Shown here: positions 32,539-45,224 of the stretch, piece by piece | Layout of the letters: each line of letters starts with the position of its first letter | Numbering within the stretch: position 1 is the first letter of the stretch | NCBI GenBank assembly: GCA_017643395.1 | Contig: JAEPNP010000001.1 | Span: forward strand, 331,806-395,805 | Length of the DNA: 64,000 nt | Direction of reading: 5' to 3' | Source: Rhodothermales bacterium | GTDB lineage: Bacteria > Bacteroidota > Rhodothermia > Rhodothermales > UBA10348 | The notes under the pieces: model-generated | The model's database searches: none | What the model saw: only the letters and a program-made list of their open reading frames with translations | What the model was told of the DNA's origin: nothing | Program-made: the position numbers and the translations under genes

Positions 32539-33275
32539 GCGAGCGCCCGATCATTGAACTGAAGGGCGTCAAGAAGATCTACAAAATGGGTTCGGAGCTG
32601 GTCCGAGCCCTGGATGGCGTAGATCTCACGATCGACCGGAACGAATACGTGGCCATCATGGGCCCGTCGGGTTCGGGCAAATCCACGATGATGAACATCA
32701 TCGGTTGTCTGGATACGCCGACAGAGGGGTCGTACATCCTGAATGGCCAGCAGGTCAGCGAGATGGACGACAACGAGCTGGCCAACGTGCGCAACCGCGA
32801 AATCGGGTTCGTCTTCCAGACGTTCAATCTGCTGCCCCGCGTCAACTGCCTTCAGAACGTCGAATTGCCGCTGATCTACTCGGGCAAGCGGCGTTCGGTG
32901 CGCAAGGAAATGGCGGCCACGGCGCTGGAGAATGTGGGCCTGGGAGACCGGATGACCCACAAGCCCAATGAGTTGTCAGGCGGTCAGCGTCAGCGTGTGG
33001 CCGTCGCCAGGGCCATCGTCAATCAGCCCTCGATTCTGCTGGCTGACGAGCCTACCGGAAACCTGGATACGCGTACGGGCGATGAGATCATGCTGCTCTT
33101 TGAAGCGCTGTACCGGAAGGGAAACACCCTGCTGGTGGTCACGCATGAAGAGGACATCGCCCGTCATGCCCGCCGCATCATCCGCCTCCGTGACGGACTG
33201 ATCGAGGTGGACGAGCGCGTGCCCGAACCGGTGCTGGCAGGCGCGGACCTGGGCAACGTGCTGACGGAGGCCTGA
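32535..33275 (+). CDS. ABC transporter ATPase (MacB/LolD-type)
   Basis: 246 aa. Walker [11 protein letters not shown]-loop [11 protein letters not shown], signature [14 protein letters not shown], Walker [13 protein letters not shown] and H-loop VVTHEED are all intact. Sequence features match the LolD/MacB ATPases that drive FtsX-like permeases. The MacB ATPase is normally fused to, or followed by, its permease; here the next plus-strand gene is absent and a minus-strand gene converges 4 nt after the stop. The set TolC-adaptor-ATPase therefore needs a permease from elsewhere. Confidence 0.95.
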   Translation: MSERPIIELKGVKKIYKMGSELVRALDGVDLTIDRNEYVAIMGPSGSGKSTMMNIIGCLDTPTEGSYILNGQQVSEMDDNELANVRNREIGFVFQTFNLLPRVNCLQNVELPLIYSGKRRSVRKEMAATALENVGLGDRMTHKPNELSGGQRQRVAVARAIVNQPSILLADEPTGNLDTRTGDEIMLLFEALYRKGNTLLVVTHEEDIARHARRIIRLRDGLIEVDERVPEPVLAGADLGNVLTEA

Positions 33276-33279
33276 GCCG

Positions 33280-33756
33280 CTAGGGCTGTTTCCAGGTACA
33301 CTCGTAGCGCTGGGTCGCGCGTTCAAACCGGACCGGTTTGTCGTCAAACCGGCGCACGGAAACGACCTGGAACGGAAGCGCCAGGGCCGCGAGCGTGATA
33401 CAGTCCCGAGCGGGCTCGTGGAACAGGTAGGTCACGACCACCTCGTCCCCCATATCCTCGACGGACTGCACCTCCACGTGGTATCCGCCTGATTCGGTGG
33501 GGATGGCCACGGCCACCACCACGGACTGGGAGAAGTCCACCCGCTTGTAGGGAGCCAGCGGCCGCAGCTGACGGGAGGCGTCCACCCAGGCCAGAGAGTC
33601 GCGGACCACGACTTCAAGCGTGTCCTGTGCCGATCCGGCCTGCCCGATAGCCACGGGCTCAAAGAAGAGGACCACTCCTTCGCTCACGATTTCGCTGTCC
33701 TCGCCGCAGGCGGAGAGCAGCACAGCAAGCAAGACGGCACAAAGAATTCGGGTCAC
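33280..33756 (-). CDS. PrcB-like lipoprotein
   Basis: 158 aa from a GTG at 33756, which gives MTRILCAVLLAVLLSAC with the lipobox Cys at 17; the TTG seven codons upstream adds nothing. The C-terminal segment VDFSQSVVVAVAIPTESGGYHVEVQS then EVVVTYLFHEPARDC resembles the PrcB C-terminal domain, found in lipoproteins of Treponema and Bacteroidota. In Treponema PrcB belongs to a surface protease complex; no such partner is here. Role unknown. Confidence 0.7.
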   Translation of the reverse strand: MTRILCAVLLAVLLSACGEDSEIVSEGVVLFFEPVAIGQAGSAQDTLEVVVRDSLAWVDASRQLRPLAPYKRVDFSQSVVVAVAIPTESGGYHVEVQSVEDMGDEVVVTYLFHEPARDCITLAALALPFQVVSVRRFDDKPVRFERATQRYECTWKQP

Positions 33757-33852
33757 AGTCCGGAGGTTTTGGGGCAAGACACGCGAGGTACCAAGATCGT
33801 TGCTGCGCGCGTCACGAACCTCCGGTTTTCGCGCTCGGACCCGGCTCGCGTG

Positions 33853-33927
33853 CCGGCAGCCGCCGCGTCAGGCGGGCTTCCGCCGTGCTCCGGATTCGGG
33901 CGGTCCGGCAGCCGCGACGTCAGGCGG
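33853..33927. repeat. 23-nt direct repeat spanning a stop codon
   Basis: Two 23-nt copies (33853-33875 and 33905-33927) match at 21 positions and are 52 nt apart. The second includes the TGA stop of the glycosyltransferase gene on the minus strand, so the 3' end of that gene has been partly duplicated into the 163-nt gap downstream. Confidence 0.7.
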
Positions 33928-36331
33928 CCTGCGCCAGGCAGTGGCCGCGCAGCGCCTCCAGCTGAGGTCGCATCGACGGATGACAGCGATCCGAGCTCAT
34001 GAGGGACTCCAACGCCGGCAGCGCCCGTGCGAACTGCCCGGAGTACATCGCGCTGACCGCGCGCACGAACGTCGCGACCACATGGCCCGTCTCCTGCTCG
34101 AGTACGGTGGATGCACGACGGTCCGCTTCGGCATAGTCGTTCCGCGCCAGCGCCAACTGCGCCAGGGTCGTCTCCAGATCGATGCGCGCCTCCGGCACCT
34201 CATTCTGCATGCCAATGCGCTCGGCCAACAGTAGATGCTGTTCGGCCCGCTCGAAGTCCTGCAGGCTCTTGTAGGTCACGCCCAGTTGGTAGTGCAGATA
34301 GGGATCACGGGGACGCTTTGCAGCTGCCCCGGCCAGAAGGCGCAGGTTGCGTTCGGCCCGCTTTGCTCCGCCCTGCACCGTCTCGCTCATATATCCGTCG
34401 TGCAGCAACACCCACGTGGAATCCTCCACATGACCACCCGCGCGTTTGATGGACGGCAGGATCTGCTCATGAATGGGCTGCTCGTAGCGGAATCGCTCGT
34501 CGTTTCGGAAGAGTCTAGTGAGCGGCGTATCGTCGAATCGCGAGACTTCGCCTTCCGGCTTGAAGTTGCGCTGTAGCAGTCGGAACGCGTGCACGTCCTC
34601 CCGTGCGATGGCCCTGCGAATGGGCGCGACGGCCGCCTCATCGAGGACCTCGTCGGCATCGATGACCAGGATCCAGTCACCAGTCGCCAAAGACAGCGAG
34701 TGGTTGCGTGCCGCCGCGAAATCGTCCGGCCACTCCAGGTGCTCCACCCGAGCTCCGGCCCGGGTGGCAATCTCAATCGTGTTGTCGGTTGAACCGGTGT
34801 CCAGCACGATGACCTCATCGGCCACCGGCGTCACCGAAGCCAGGCAGCGGCCGATGCGCTCCGCCTCGTTCCGGGCAATCATGCACACCGAAAGCGTGGG
34901 CTGACTGAACAGCTCGCTCCATTGCGCAGCAACGGCCTGCCAGGAGAACGCTGCTCGCGCACCGGGAATCATTTCTTCCCGGATCTGCTCCTGGCGATCG
35001 GGGTCTTGCAGCATTCCAATCAGCGCCTGCAGGTAGGCCTCGCGATCACCGGCCTCGATGCAAGCGCCCCAGCGGACCGTTTCCGCGAGTGCCGCCAGAT
35101 TCCAGACCACCGGCACGGCCCCGCAGGCCTGCGCCTTCATGGCGGTAATGCAACTGGTCTCCTCGAACGTCGACGGGTAGGCGAGCACGCCAGCGGCGTA
35201 GGATTCGTCGATAATACGCTGCTGGCTGACGCGACCATGCTCGTGCACGCCGGGCTGCTGCATCAGCTGCTTCATGTGCGCCACCCACGCAGCCACCTCC
35301 GGGTCGTCCATGCGGGATTCGAACCCGTGCCAGCCATAGAACACGTGCACCTCTGCATCGGGCACCGCGTCCAGCACCGCCGGCCACATCTCCAGCAGGG
35401 CCTCCAGTCCACGCTCATACGAGCTTGCGTAGAGGCAGCGTTTCGGGTTTCGCTGCTGCGGCTCGGAAGGCTCGAGGGACGCCTGATCGATCCCGTTCGC
35501 GGTGATCACAAACTTTTCGTCCGGTACGTGCGGCAGTGTGGATCGATGGAAGGCTGAGAGGACCATGATGCCCGTCACCCGGTCGACTCTTCCCCGGGTA
35601 AAGGACGCGGTTTCCGGCAGGTCGTGCAGCCAGACGTAGGTCTGCCGGGCCCGAAAGTCTGAATCAACCCACTGAATCGAGCGCCACAGCACCACGACAT
35701 TGAATTGGTCCCGGATGTTGAGGTGGTCCAGGGCCTGGTAGGAGACACCGTCGTAGTCGCCCGCTTCCTCTCCGACATTGGCGAAGACGGTCACCTTCCA
35801 TCCTTCGGCGGCCAGGCAGCGCCCCAGCCGGATGACGGCTTCCTCGCTCCCGCCGACTCCGCGGGCCAGGCTGCGCGGTGACCAGGTATGCCCCGTGGGT
35901 CCGCAAAAGATCGCTATCTCGTCGGCGGCCCAGTCCCGCTCAGCCCGAGTTTCGGCAAGCGTCGTCTCCACCGTTTTCTCCTTCAGAGCGCGTAATTCGG
36001 CGATTTTGTCCGGATCGAAGGCTACCGACTCCAGAATGCCGATGGCTGCATCCAGTCCTGCGGGATCGCCGGTATGGTGACAGAGAAGGCCAAAGGCGTG
36101 AAGCACCACGGGCTGTGGACCACCCTCCTGCTGCAACGCCGACTGCACCAGCGTAACGGCCTCGGTGAGCCGGCGCTGGTTCATGTACAGGCGCGCCAGA
36201 ACGGCGACGATTTGACCGTTGCCAGGCTCGGCTTGCAGGGCCTTCAGCCAGCAGGCCTCAGCCTCGTCGAATTGGCGCTGGGAGAGCAGATCCGCGCCAC
36301 GCTGGAGCAGTTCGTGAACGGTACCGGACAT
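33920..36331 (-). CDS. Two-domain glycosyltransferase (GT4-like plus GT2) flanked by TPRs
   Basis: 803 aa. Residues 1-110 are TPR-like (ADLLSQRQFDEAEACWLKAL, ARLYMNQRRLTEAVTL). About 135-470 is a GT-B glycosyltransferase: GGSEEAVIRLGRCLAAEGWKVTVFAN, then the GT4-type SYAAGVLAYPSTFEETSCITAMKAQACGAVPVV with its E-x7-E-like element. About 478-690 is a GT-A family 2 domain: LSVCMIARNEAERIGRCL, VLDTGSTDNT and the metal DAD of VIDADEV. The C-terminus (about 700-803) is again TPR. Two transferase folds in one chain suggest two consecutive sugar additions, on protein or lipid. No cytoplasmic membrane segment. No other glycan genes are adjacent. Confidence 0.88.
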   Translation of the reverse strand: MSGTVHELLQRGADLLSQRQFDEAEACWLKALQAEPGNGQIVAVLARLYMNQRRLTEAVTLVQSALQQEGGPQPVVLHAFGLLCHHTGDPAGLDAAIGILESVAFDPDKIAELRALKEKTVETTLAETRAERDWAADEIAIFCGPTGHTWSPRSLARGVGGSEEAVIRLGRCLAAEGWKVTVFANVGEEAGDYDGVSYQALDHLNIRDQFNVVVLWRSIQWVDSDFRARQTYVWLHDLPETASFTRGRVDRVTGIMVLSAFHRSTLPHVPDEKFVITANGIDQASLEPSEPQQRNPKRCLYASSYERGLEALLEMWPAVLDAVPDAEVHVFYGWHGFESRMDDPEVAAWVAHMKQLMQQPGVHEHGRVSQQRIIDESYAAGVLAYPSTFEETSCITAMKAQACGAVPVVWNLAALAETVRWGACIEAGDREAYLQALIGMLQDPDRQEQIREEMIPGARAAFSWQAVAAQWSELFSQPTLSVCMIARNEAERIGRCLASVTPVADEVIVLDTGSTDNTIEIATRAGARVEHLEWPDDFAAARNHSLSLATGDWILVIDADEVLDEAAVAPIRRAIAREDVHAFRLLQRNFKPEGEVSRFDDTPLTRLFRNDERFRYEQPIHEQILPSIKRAGGHVEDSTWVLLHDGYMSETVQGGAKRAERNLRLLAGAAAKRPRDPYLHYQLGVTYKSLQDFERAEQHLLLAERIGMQNEVPEARIDLETTLAQLALARNDYAEADRRASTVLEQETGHVVATFVRAVSAMYSGQFARALPALESLMSSDRCHPSMRPQLEALRGHCLAQAA

Positions 36332-36425
36332 CGTGTCGGGACGGGTGGTTCAGGATGTGCCCACCCTACCGACAAACGGGGTGCCAATCCCGTCAGATCG
36401 TAGCCGGCTTCACTCCGGAGCCGCC

Positions 36426-37835
36426 CTACCGAATGCCGACTTCGCCGCGCACCGCTTCAATCATCGCAGCCGAGTCATAGCCGATCCCGTTGCGGAACAC
36501 CAGCCTGACTCCCCGGATCTCGGTCGGGTTAGCCGCCGGGTCTCCCTCGATCACCACAAGGTCTGCCTCCTTGCCGACCTCCACGCTGCCGGTTGCGTCC
36601 TCGATGCCCAGGATGCGGGCCCCGTTCAGCGACATGATCTGCACGGTCTCCTCAGCAGAAAAGCCGGCCTCACGCAGCAGCTCGTAGTTACGCTGATCGC
36701 CAAATCCGGGTAGGGCACCGCCGTACCCGGTGGGATCCACACCTGCCCCCAACAGACCCCCGGCCGCGACAAACGCGCGCTCGAACGCCTGCGCCCTGGG
36801 AAAGAGCTCGCGCCACACTTCGGAGTTCTGCTCCGAAATGGCCGCGCGGGTCAGGAGAAAATCGGAACGGGTGCCCTCCGACATCGCGTCCAGCGTGCGC
36901 TGCTCCAGGGGCGGGCGATTCGGCACAAACATCTCGTAGACCGCCAGCGTGGAGGTCATCGGCACGCCCGCATCGATCATCGCGCGAAATGTGGACTGGA
37001 TCTCATCCGACTCCATGTCCACCTCCAGCAGCGAGTTCCTGAAGTCGCCCGGGCAGGTGTCCGGGGCGCGGTCCGCATCGTAATCCGTATTCGTAAAGAA
37101 GCCGTGTTCCAGATTGTCGATGCCGGCCGCGACGGCCTCCTTGAAGGAGACCGAACACAGGTGTCCCGTGACCTTCACACCGTGCTTGTGGGCCTCATCG
37201 ACGGCAGCCGCCAGCTCCTCGCGGGTGATCAGGGTGTAGGCCTTGATCCAATCGACCCCCTCTTCTGCCCAGTAGCGTACCACCCGGCGGGCATCCTCCG
37301 CAGTCCCGAGACGCGTCATGTAGGTCATGCCTTCGCCGCCGGTGATGTAGGGACCGGTCACAAACATGCGCGGGCCCGCACGCTCGCCAAGCCGCACGGC
37401 CTCTTTGAGGTTGATTTCGCTGTAGGGGTGGTAACTCCCCGTGGTCCTGATGGTGGTCACGCCCGAGGCCAGGTACAACAGCGGCGCCGTCTCACTGGCC
37501 TGCACGCGCCGGGCCGACGTGGTGTAGAAGGTGTGGTTGTGCAGACCCACCATGCCCGGGATCACGGTGTGGCCGGCGAGGTCGTGCCTGCTGGCAAACG
37601 GCGGAATGTCCACATCCGTACCGACAGCAGAGATTCTTCCCCCTTCGATGAGCACCGTGACCCCTTCCATCGCGGCGCTCCCCGTGCCGTCAATCAGGCG
37701 CACGTTTTCAAGAGCGATGGCCTCCGCATCCTCCACCACAAACTGCTTGGCCGCGGGGCCCATGTTGGCGGCACGTTGGGCCAGAGCCGGCAGCGCCAGG
37801 ACCGAGATCAGAAGACTGAGTAGTGCAGCTCGCAT
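36426..37835 (-). CDS. Secreted amidohydrolase (imidazolonepropionase-like)
   Basis: 469 aa with signal peptide MRAALLSLLISVLALPALAQ. Composite-barrel amidohydrolase: the entry motif is HNH (MVGLHNHTF) rather than the usual HxH, followed by carboxylated-lysine candidate DWIKAY, His in VTGHLC, His in NLEHGFF and Asp in GAGVDPTG. The C-terminal strand (GKEADLVVIEGDPAANPTEI) closes the beta-sandwich. Exported members are often peptidase- or dipeptidase-like; the substrate is not deducible. It lies 46 nt downstream of the multicopper oxidase on the same strand. Confidence 0.9.
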   Translation of the reverse strand: MRAALLSLLISVLALPALAQRAANMGPAAKQFVVEDAEAIALENVRLIDGTGSAAMEGVTVLIEGGRISAVGTDVDIPPFASRHDLAGHTVIPGMVGLHNHTFYTTSARRVQASETAPLLYLASGVTTIRTTGSYHPYSEINLKEAVRLGERAGPRMFVTGPYITGGEGMTYMTRLGTAEDARRVVRYWAEEGVDWIKAYTLITREELAAAVDEAHKHGVKVTGHLCSVSFKEAVAAGIDNLEHGFFTNTDYDADRAPDTCPGDFRNSLLEVDMESDEIQSTFRAMIDAGVPMTSTLAVYEMFVPNRPPLEQRTLDAMSEGTRSDFLLTRAAISEQNSEVWRELFPRAQAFERAFVAAGGLLGAGVDPTGYGGALPGFGDQRNYELLREAGFSAEETVQIMSLNGARILGIEDATGSVEVGKEADLVVIEGDPAANPTEIRGVRLVFRNGIGYDSAAMIEAVRGEVGIR

Positions 37836-37881
37836 GGTGGGGACTCGAATGATGGGTCCCGAAAAAGTAGAGCCGACCGGG

Positions 37882-39935
37882 CTACTGATCCACTTCGAAT
37901 ACCATGCGCATGCCTGAAGACAGGTGTTCGGCGATGTGGCAATGCACCATCCAGGCCCCGGGATTCGACAATTCCAGCAGGATCTCCACTTCCGCGCCTA
38001 CCGGCACCAGCACGGTGTCTTTCCACGCCCGATGTGTGTTTGGCTCTCCGTTGACGGAAAGCACGACGAATCGCTGGCCGTGGATATGGATGGGATGCTG
38101 CATGGCGTGTGGACTGTCCGGGTCGTTGAACAGGCGCACGCGCACCAGATCGCCTGCCCGAAAGCGCCAGGACACATCCATGTTCTCCTCCCCCGCCTGC
38201 GGATCCCGAAGCACCCATCGTACTTCCCGAGCCGAGGACACCCAGTTCATGTGTGGCATGGTGCCCGTCCACTCGACCGGATTGAAATAGCTCTGATCGA
38301 GCAGCATCATTTGACGCACGATGGCCGGCAGGCCTGCCGTCTCCAGCCTCAGCTCCAACTCCAGCTCCGGCAAGCCTGCCAGCAGGTCCGCTTCGAGCAG
38401 ACCGGGCACATCGGCCGCCGGTGTCGGGCCGTGCCGCCTCAGGGTGCCGGGCTGGGCCGCGCCGACCTGCAGGACACCCAGCGTGTCCACCGTTGAGAAG
38501 AACCGGCCTCGCCCGTGATCAATCGACTGCACACGATTCGTGATCGCAAAGCGGCCGGGCGCTTCCGGCATGACATCCACCACGTAGCGCTCGGCCGGTG
38601 CAATGACCACACTTTCCGTCCAGGCGGGCTCTGCGAAGGGGCCCACGTCCGTAGCCACCACGCGCACCGCATGACCATCAATGGACCAGTTGAAGGTGCG
38701 AGTGTTGGATACGTTGGTCAGAAAGAGCCGCAATGTGCTACCTGCCGGCGCACTCAGGTCGTGGCGAGGCTCGCCATTGACCAACAGCCGGTTTCCGAAG
38801 CGCCCCATCAGGGCGAAGTTCGCCTCCTCATCGCCAAAAGGCAGCAATCCGCCGTCCCGCCCCAGCAGAACGTCATCGAGCATGAAAACCGCTTCGTGAT
38901 CCGATGGAGGGAGCCAGTCCGCATCCACCCGGATGTTGCCGAAGAGCCCCAGATCCTGCCACACATCCTCGCGGTGGTGTGGGTGGTACCAGTACAGGCC
39001 GGCATCCGGAAAGCGAAGCCTGTATGTAAACGTGCCCCCTGGCGGAATGGGATCCTGGGTGAGGCCCGGCACGCCGTCAAACGCATTCTCCAGTCGCAGC
39101 CCATGCCAGTGCACGGCGGTCTCCGACGGTGTTCGGTTGGTCACAATGACGATGATCTCCGTGCCGCGATCCACGCGGATCAGCGGCCCGGGAATCTGAC
39201 CGTTGTAGGCGAAGCCAGGCACAGCCCGCCCGTGCACGACGCGTGTGACGGGTGAGGCCTCCAGTCGTAGCGTGTCCCCATCGGCAAGCCGCACTTCCTT
39301 GCGCACCTCCGCCTCCGGCCCGGCAAGTTCGGGCAGCCAGGGCGAGACGGTGGGACGCGTCCGGTTCATGCCGGGCATCATGCGCACACCGGCCACCATG
39401 GGCGGCGGCGTCCACGGCCCCGCCCCCGGTTCTGCCGGCATGAAGGCCGACAGTCCCATGAAGCCATGAGCCTCCATGCGGGTGCTTGGAGAAAGCCCGC
39501 GCATCACGAGTGGTCCTCGCCGCTCGGCCGTGAGCGTGTCCGGCTCGGCGGTAACCCAGAGCATGTACTTGTTGCGGGCAACGACTCCGGTACGAACCGT
39601 ACCGTTTCGCACGATCCCGAGTGGCTGCAGCCGGTTCAGGTCGGGATCCACCACCCAGGCCCGGTATACCGCGTAGTCGCCCAACTCAGACGGCGCCGGA
39701 AGCCCCTGCAAAGCGAACTCGGTCTCATACCGGTGTCGGCCGTCCCGATCCACAGCTACCGTAAACGGGCTGCCGGCAGGCCGGAGCAGGCGCACGGACC
39801 CCATCGCCCCATAGACGCGCGAGGCGGGCTCCAGCCGAATGCAATAGTCGTCTCCGGCGACACAGGCGTCCTGCGCCTGGATCGGCACGGCGGCCAACAA
39901 CAGGGCGACGACTGCCAGGTGCCGGCAGTGCCTGA

Positions 39936-39939
<4 letters not shown>
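37882..39939 (-). CDS. Secreted multicopper oxidase with a novel N-terminal extension
   Basis: 685 aa. Signal peptide ending near residue 23. The canonical copper ligands are all visible: HWHG (277-280), YHPHH (318-322), HPIHIHGQ and [12 protein letters not shown] near the C-terminus, with Met as axial T1 ligand. Residues 24-150 form an extra beta-rich domain ([12 protein letters not shown] ... [20 protein letters not shown]) and 150-195 a Met- and Pro-rich linker with several MxxM-type patterns, which may bind copper. The order of cupredoxin motifs is that of a three-domain oxidase. Its ATG overlaps the uvrB stop (ATGA), so the two are cotranslated. Confidence 0.92.
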
Positions 39940-41984
<2,045 letters not shown>

Positions 41985-42159
41985 GGCGGCCTCTTCCACG
42001 TTGGGGCGATGGGCAGGATCCTCGGGGAAGTCGGTATCCGGGTTGCCGCTCCCCTTTGCACGGCCCGCCTGTGCATTCGTGGCAAGAAACTGTGTGTTTT
42101 GGGCTTCAGGCGCGCGCCGAAATGCCGATAACAAAGCAGTCTCATCCCCCCTGTTTGCC

Positions 42160-43272
42160 ATGCAGATTCATCAGCAGACCTGGCGCCCTGGCGAAGAACT
42201 CACCCCTGGCGATGCCCAGTGGGTGCTCGCCTTCGGCAGTCGCGACCAGATATCAGACGCATTCTCCAGCATCCGTGCCGCCTACCCGGAGGCCGTCATC
42301 GTTTCCGGATCGACCTCCGGGGAGATTTACGACACGGAAGTCTCCGACGACCGGGTGACCATCACTGCCGTGACGTTCAAGAAGACGCGTGTTCGGGCTG
42401 CCTCCATGTCCATCGAAAAGGACGACTGCAGTCACCGTGCCGGGGTCGAACTCGCCGAGAAGCTAAGCGCGGACGACCTCCAGCATGTCTTCGTCGTGTC
42501 TGACGGACAGTTGGTCAACGGCAGCGCCCTGGCCAAGGGGTTCAACGAAACGCTCCCGGAGAACACACTCCTCACCGGCGGCCTCGCCGGCGACGGCACC
42601 AAATTCGAATGCACCCTGGTCGGCCTGGACGGCCCGCCGAAGTCGGGGCAGATTGCGGCAGTCGGCTTCTATGGCGATGCGCTCTCGGTAGGCTTCGGAT
42701 CCTCCGGCGGATGGGCCCCCTTCGGTCCCGTGCGCACGGTCACGTCCTCCGAGGCGAATGTGCTGTATCAGCTGGACGGCAAGTCTGCGCTGGAGCTCTA
42801 CAAACTGTACCTCGGTGACCAGGCCCAGCACCTCCCCGGTTCGGCCCTGCGTTTCCCGCTGTGTCTCATGCTCCCCGACGGACGGCGCCTTGTGCGCACG
42901 ATTCTCTCCGTCAACGAGGAAGATCAGTCGATGACGTTTGCAGGCGACGTGCCGCATGGCACCAGCGTTCGCTTCATGCGTGCCTCGTACGAGGATCTCG
43001 TGGACGGTGCTGCCTACGCGGCCGAGCATGCGGTTCGCGGCCTGGAAGGCCACTCTCCGGAGCTCGCTATCCTGGTATCCTGTGTCGGACGGCGGATCGT
43101 GCTTGGTCAGCGAACCGAAGAGGAAACCGAAGTTGTGCGCGAAACCATTGGGGCAGCGGCCAAGATGACCGGCTTCTACTCCTACGGCGAGCTCGCCCCG
43201 ACGGCCCACGCCGATTGGTGCGAACTGCACAACCAGACGATGACCATTACGACGCTCAGAGAAGCTGCGTAA
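42160..43272 (+). CDS. FIST-domain sensor protein
   Basis: 370 aa, cytoplasmic (no signal). The FIST N-domain occupies the first 210 residues ([24 protein letters not shown] ... [12 protein letters not shown] ... [12 protein letters not shown]) and FIST_C the rest ([17 protein letters not shown] ... [20 protein letters not shown], ending [10 protein letters not shown]). FIST proteins are sensory modules thought to bind small ligands, often amino acids, linked to two-component or methyl-accepting systems. The stop is 1 nt before a hybrid kinase, so the pair very probably forms one signalling unit. Confidence 0.92.
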   Translation: MQIHQQTWRPGEELTPGDAQWVLAFGSRDQISDAFSSIRAAYPEAVIVSGSTSGEIYDTEVSDDRVTITAVTFKKTRVRAASMSIEKDDCSHRAGVELAEKLSADDLQHVFVVSDGQLVNGSALAKGFNETLPENTLLTGGLAGDGTKFECTLVGLDGPPKSGQIAAVGFYGDALSVGFGSSGGWAPFGPVRTVTSSEANVLYQLDGKSALELYKLYLGDQAQHLPGSALRFPLCLMLPDGRRLVRTILSVNEEDQSMTFAGDVPHGTSVRFMRASYEDLVDGAAYAAEHAVRGLEGHSPELAILVSCVGRRIVLGQRTEEETEVVRETIGAAAKMTGFYSYGELAPTAHADWCELHNQTMTITTLREAA

Positions 43273-43273
43273 C

Positions 43274-45175
43274 ATGCATCGTCTCCTGAAGCGCCAGATT
43301 CGCAAGTATCTGGGCGAAGGCGACACCCCGGAAGATCTGCAGGCTTTCCTGCAGGCTGTCAGCGACGCCTACACCCAGTACGACTCGGACCGAAAGGTTC
43401 TGAGCCGTTCGATGGACCTCAGCTCCAGCGAGCTGTATGAGGCCAATCAGCGGCTCACCGAGGAAGCAGCGAATCAGGCCCTGGTTCTGCGGCGACTGAA
43501 GAACTCGCTCCGCTCCCTCCAGCTCACCGAGTCGGAGCAGGATCTTGCGGACGAGAACGTGCTGTCCATCGTGACCCTGCTGCAGGATCAGATTGACAGG
43601 CGGAACGCCGCTGAGGACGCGCTTCGGGAACGCGAGCGCAAGCTTCAGCTGATTCTCGAGGCATCTCCGGACGCAATCATGCTGCTGGATGCCGCCGGGC
43701 AGATCACCAGTTGGAACGAGAGCGCCTCAAAGACCAGTGGATTCTCAGCAGACGAAGTGATGGGGCAGCGTCCTGTTGCCTTCGTGGTGGAGGCAGATGT
43801 GTGGGAAGAGTCGCTTCGAGAAGCCGCCCTGACCGGCTATGCGCGCACAGAAGGTTGGCGTCGTCGCAAGGACGGCGGCATGTTCTGGGCCGAGGCCACT
43901 ACCACCGCACTCCGTGATGATGCCGGTCGACTGACGGGCTACGTAGAGATTGCGCGTGACATGACCGAGCGGCGGCGCGACGAAGAAGCGTTGCGGCTCA
44001 CCAAAGAGGCGGCTGAGGCCGCATCGCACGCCAAGAGTGAGTTTCTGGCCAACATGAGCCACGAGATTCGCACGCCCATGAATGCCGTAATAGGCATGAC
44101 GGGCCTTCTGGAGGACACGGACCTCTCCGGGGATCAGCGTGATATGGTGCAGACCATTCAGTCGAGTGGCAACGCGCTACTCTCCCTGATCAACGACATC
44201 CTGGACCTATCCAAAATTGAGGCAGGCAAGTTGACCTTTGATGCAGAGCGCTTCGATTTTCAGGCCTGCGTTGCCACAACGCTGGACGTCTTCCGCCCGC
44301 TGGTCAACGCAAACAGTGTGCGTCTCAACCTGCGGTATCAGGCCGGAGCCCCCAACTGGGTGACCTCGGACGAGACGCGGTTGCGCCAGGTGCTCTTCAA
44401 TCTGGTCGGCAATGCCGTCAAGTTCACGGAGTCTGGAGAGATCTCGGTGGCCGTCTCGGCGCGCGCACGGGAAGGCCAGGTGTGGTATCACGTGTCGGTT
44501 TCCGACACGGGGATCGGCATCGACGGCGCCAAACTGCGGTCCATCTTCGCCCCCTTCTCACAGGTAGAGGATGCCTACAACCGCACAAAGGAAGGCACCG
44601 GACTGGGACTTGCCATTTCGAAGCGACTCGTGGAGGCGTTGGGCGGCGAAATATGGGTCGACAGCAAAGTGGGCCAGGGAAGCACGTTCCACTTCACATT
44701 TGTCGTCCCGGAAACCGAGCAGGAGTCAACCCGAAACGCCGATGTCAAAACGGATCGCGAGCCGAGGCGCGCCTCCTTCGACATCAAGGTGCTGGTAGTG
44801 GAGGACAACCCGACCAATCAGCGTGTGGTGTGCAAGCTGCTGGAGCGCGCGGGCGTCTTTGCCGATGTGGTGGAGAACGGTCTCCAGGCCGTGGAAATGG
44901 CCAAGGTCGAGTACTATGACCTCTACTTCATGGACCTGCAGATGCCTGTCATGAACGGCCTGGACGCGACCATCCAGATCCGGGATATGCACATCAAGCA
45001 GCCGCACATCTGCGCGCTCACGGCGAACGCCATGCCGGAAGACCGCGCGCGATGCCTGAAAGCCGGGATGGACGACTACCTCTCGAAGCCTGTGACGCTT
45101 GCCGACCTGAAGCAGGCGCTCTCGCGCTACCAGGAAATCAAACGCACCGAACGCGGCCTCGGGCTGGGAAGCTGA
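43274..45175 (+). CDS. Cytoplasmic PAS hybrid histidine kinase with receiver
   Basis: 633 aa, no membrane segment. Order: N-terminal helical coiled-coil (1-115), PAS (about 118-235, [26 protein letters not shown]), HisKA with phospho-His 263 ([10 protein letters not shown]), HATPase (N-box NLVGNAVKF at 376-384, then SDTGIGI and [10 protein letters not shown]), receiver (about 504-620) with phospho-acceptor Asp 554 ([12 protein letters not shown]) and Lys 605. No DNA-binding output, so its phosphate goes to another protein. It lies 1 nt after the FIST gene, which presumably supplies the sensory input. Confidence 0.93.
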   Translation: MHRLLKRQIRKYLGEGDTPEDLQAFLQAVSDAYTQYDSDRKVLSRSMDLSSSELYEANQRLTEEAANQALVLRRLKNSLRSLQLTESEQDLADENVLSIVTLLQDQIDRRNAAEDALRERERKLQLILEASPDAIMLLDAAGQITSWNESASKTSGFSADEVMGQRPVAFVVEADVWEESLREAALTGYARTEGWRRRKDGGMFWAEATTTALRDDAGRLTGYVEIARDMTERRRDEEALRLTKEAAEAASHAKSEFLANMSHEIRTPMNAVIGMTGLLEDTDLSGDQRDMVQTIQSSGNALLSLINDILDLSKIEAGKLTFDAERFDFQACVATTLDVFRPLVNANSVRLNLRYQAGAPNWVTSDETRLRQVLFNLVGNAVKFTESGEISVAVSARAREGQVWYHVSVSDTGIGIDGAKLRSIFAPFSQVEDAYNRTKEGTGLGLAISKRLVEALGGEIWVDSKVGQGSTFHFTFVVPETEQESTRNADVKTDREPRRASFDIKVLVVEDNPTNQRVVCKLLERAGVFADVVENGLQAVEMAKVEYYDLYFMDLQMPVMNGLDATIQIRDMHIKQPHICALTANAMPEDRARCLKAGMDDYLSKPVTLADLKQALSRYQEIKRTERGLGLGS

Positions 45176-45224
45176 AACCTGCCGGAGCGGACCGCATCCA
45201 AGCGGCGCACAATCTCCGGTCCCC

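Noticed and set aside
41985-42159. SOS box before uvrB
   Set aside because: I found no CTG-N10-CAG-type or GAAC-N4-GTTC-type palindrome in this 175-nt gap, so no LexA control is claimed.
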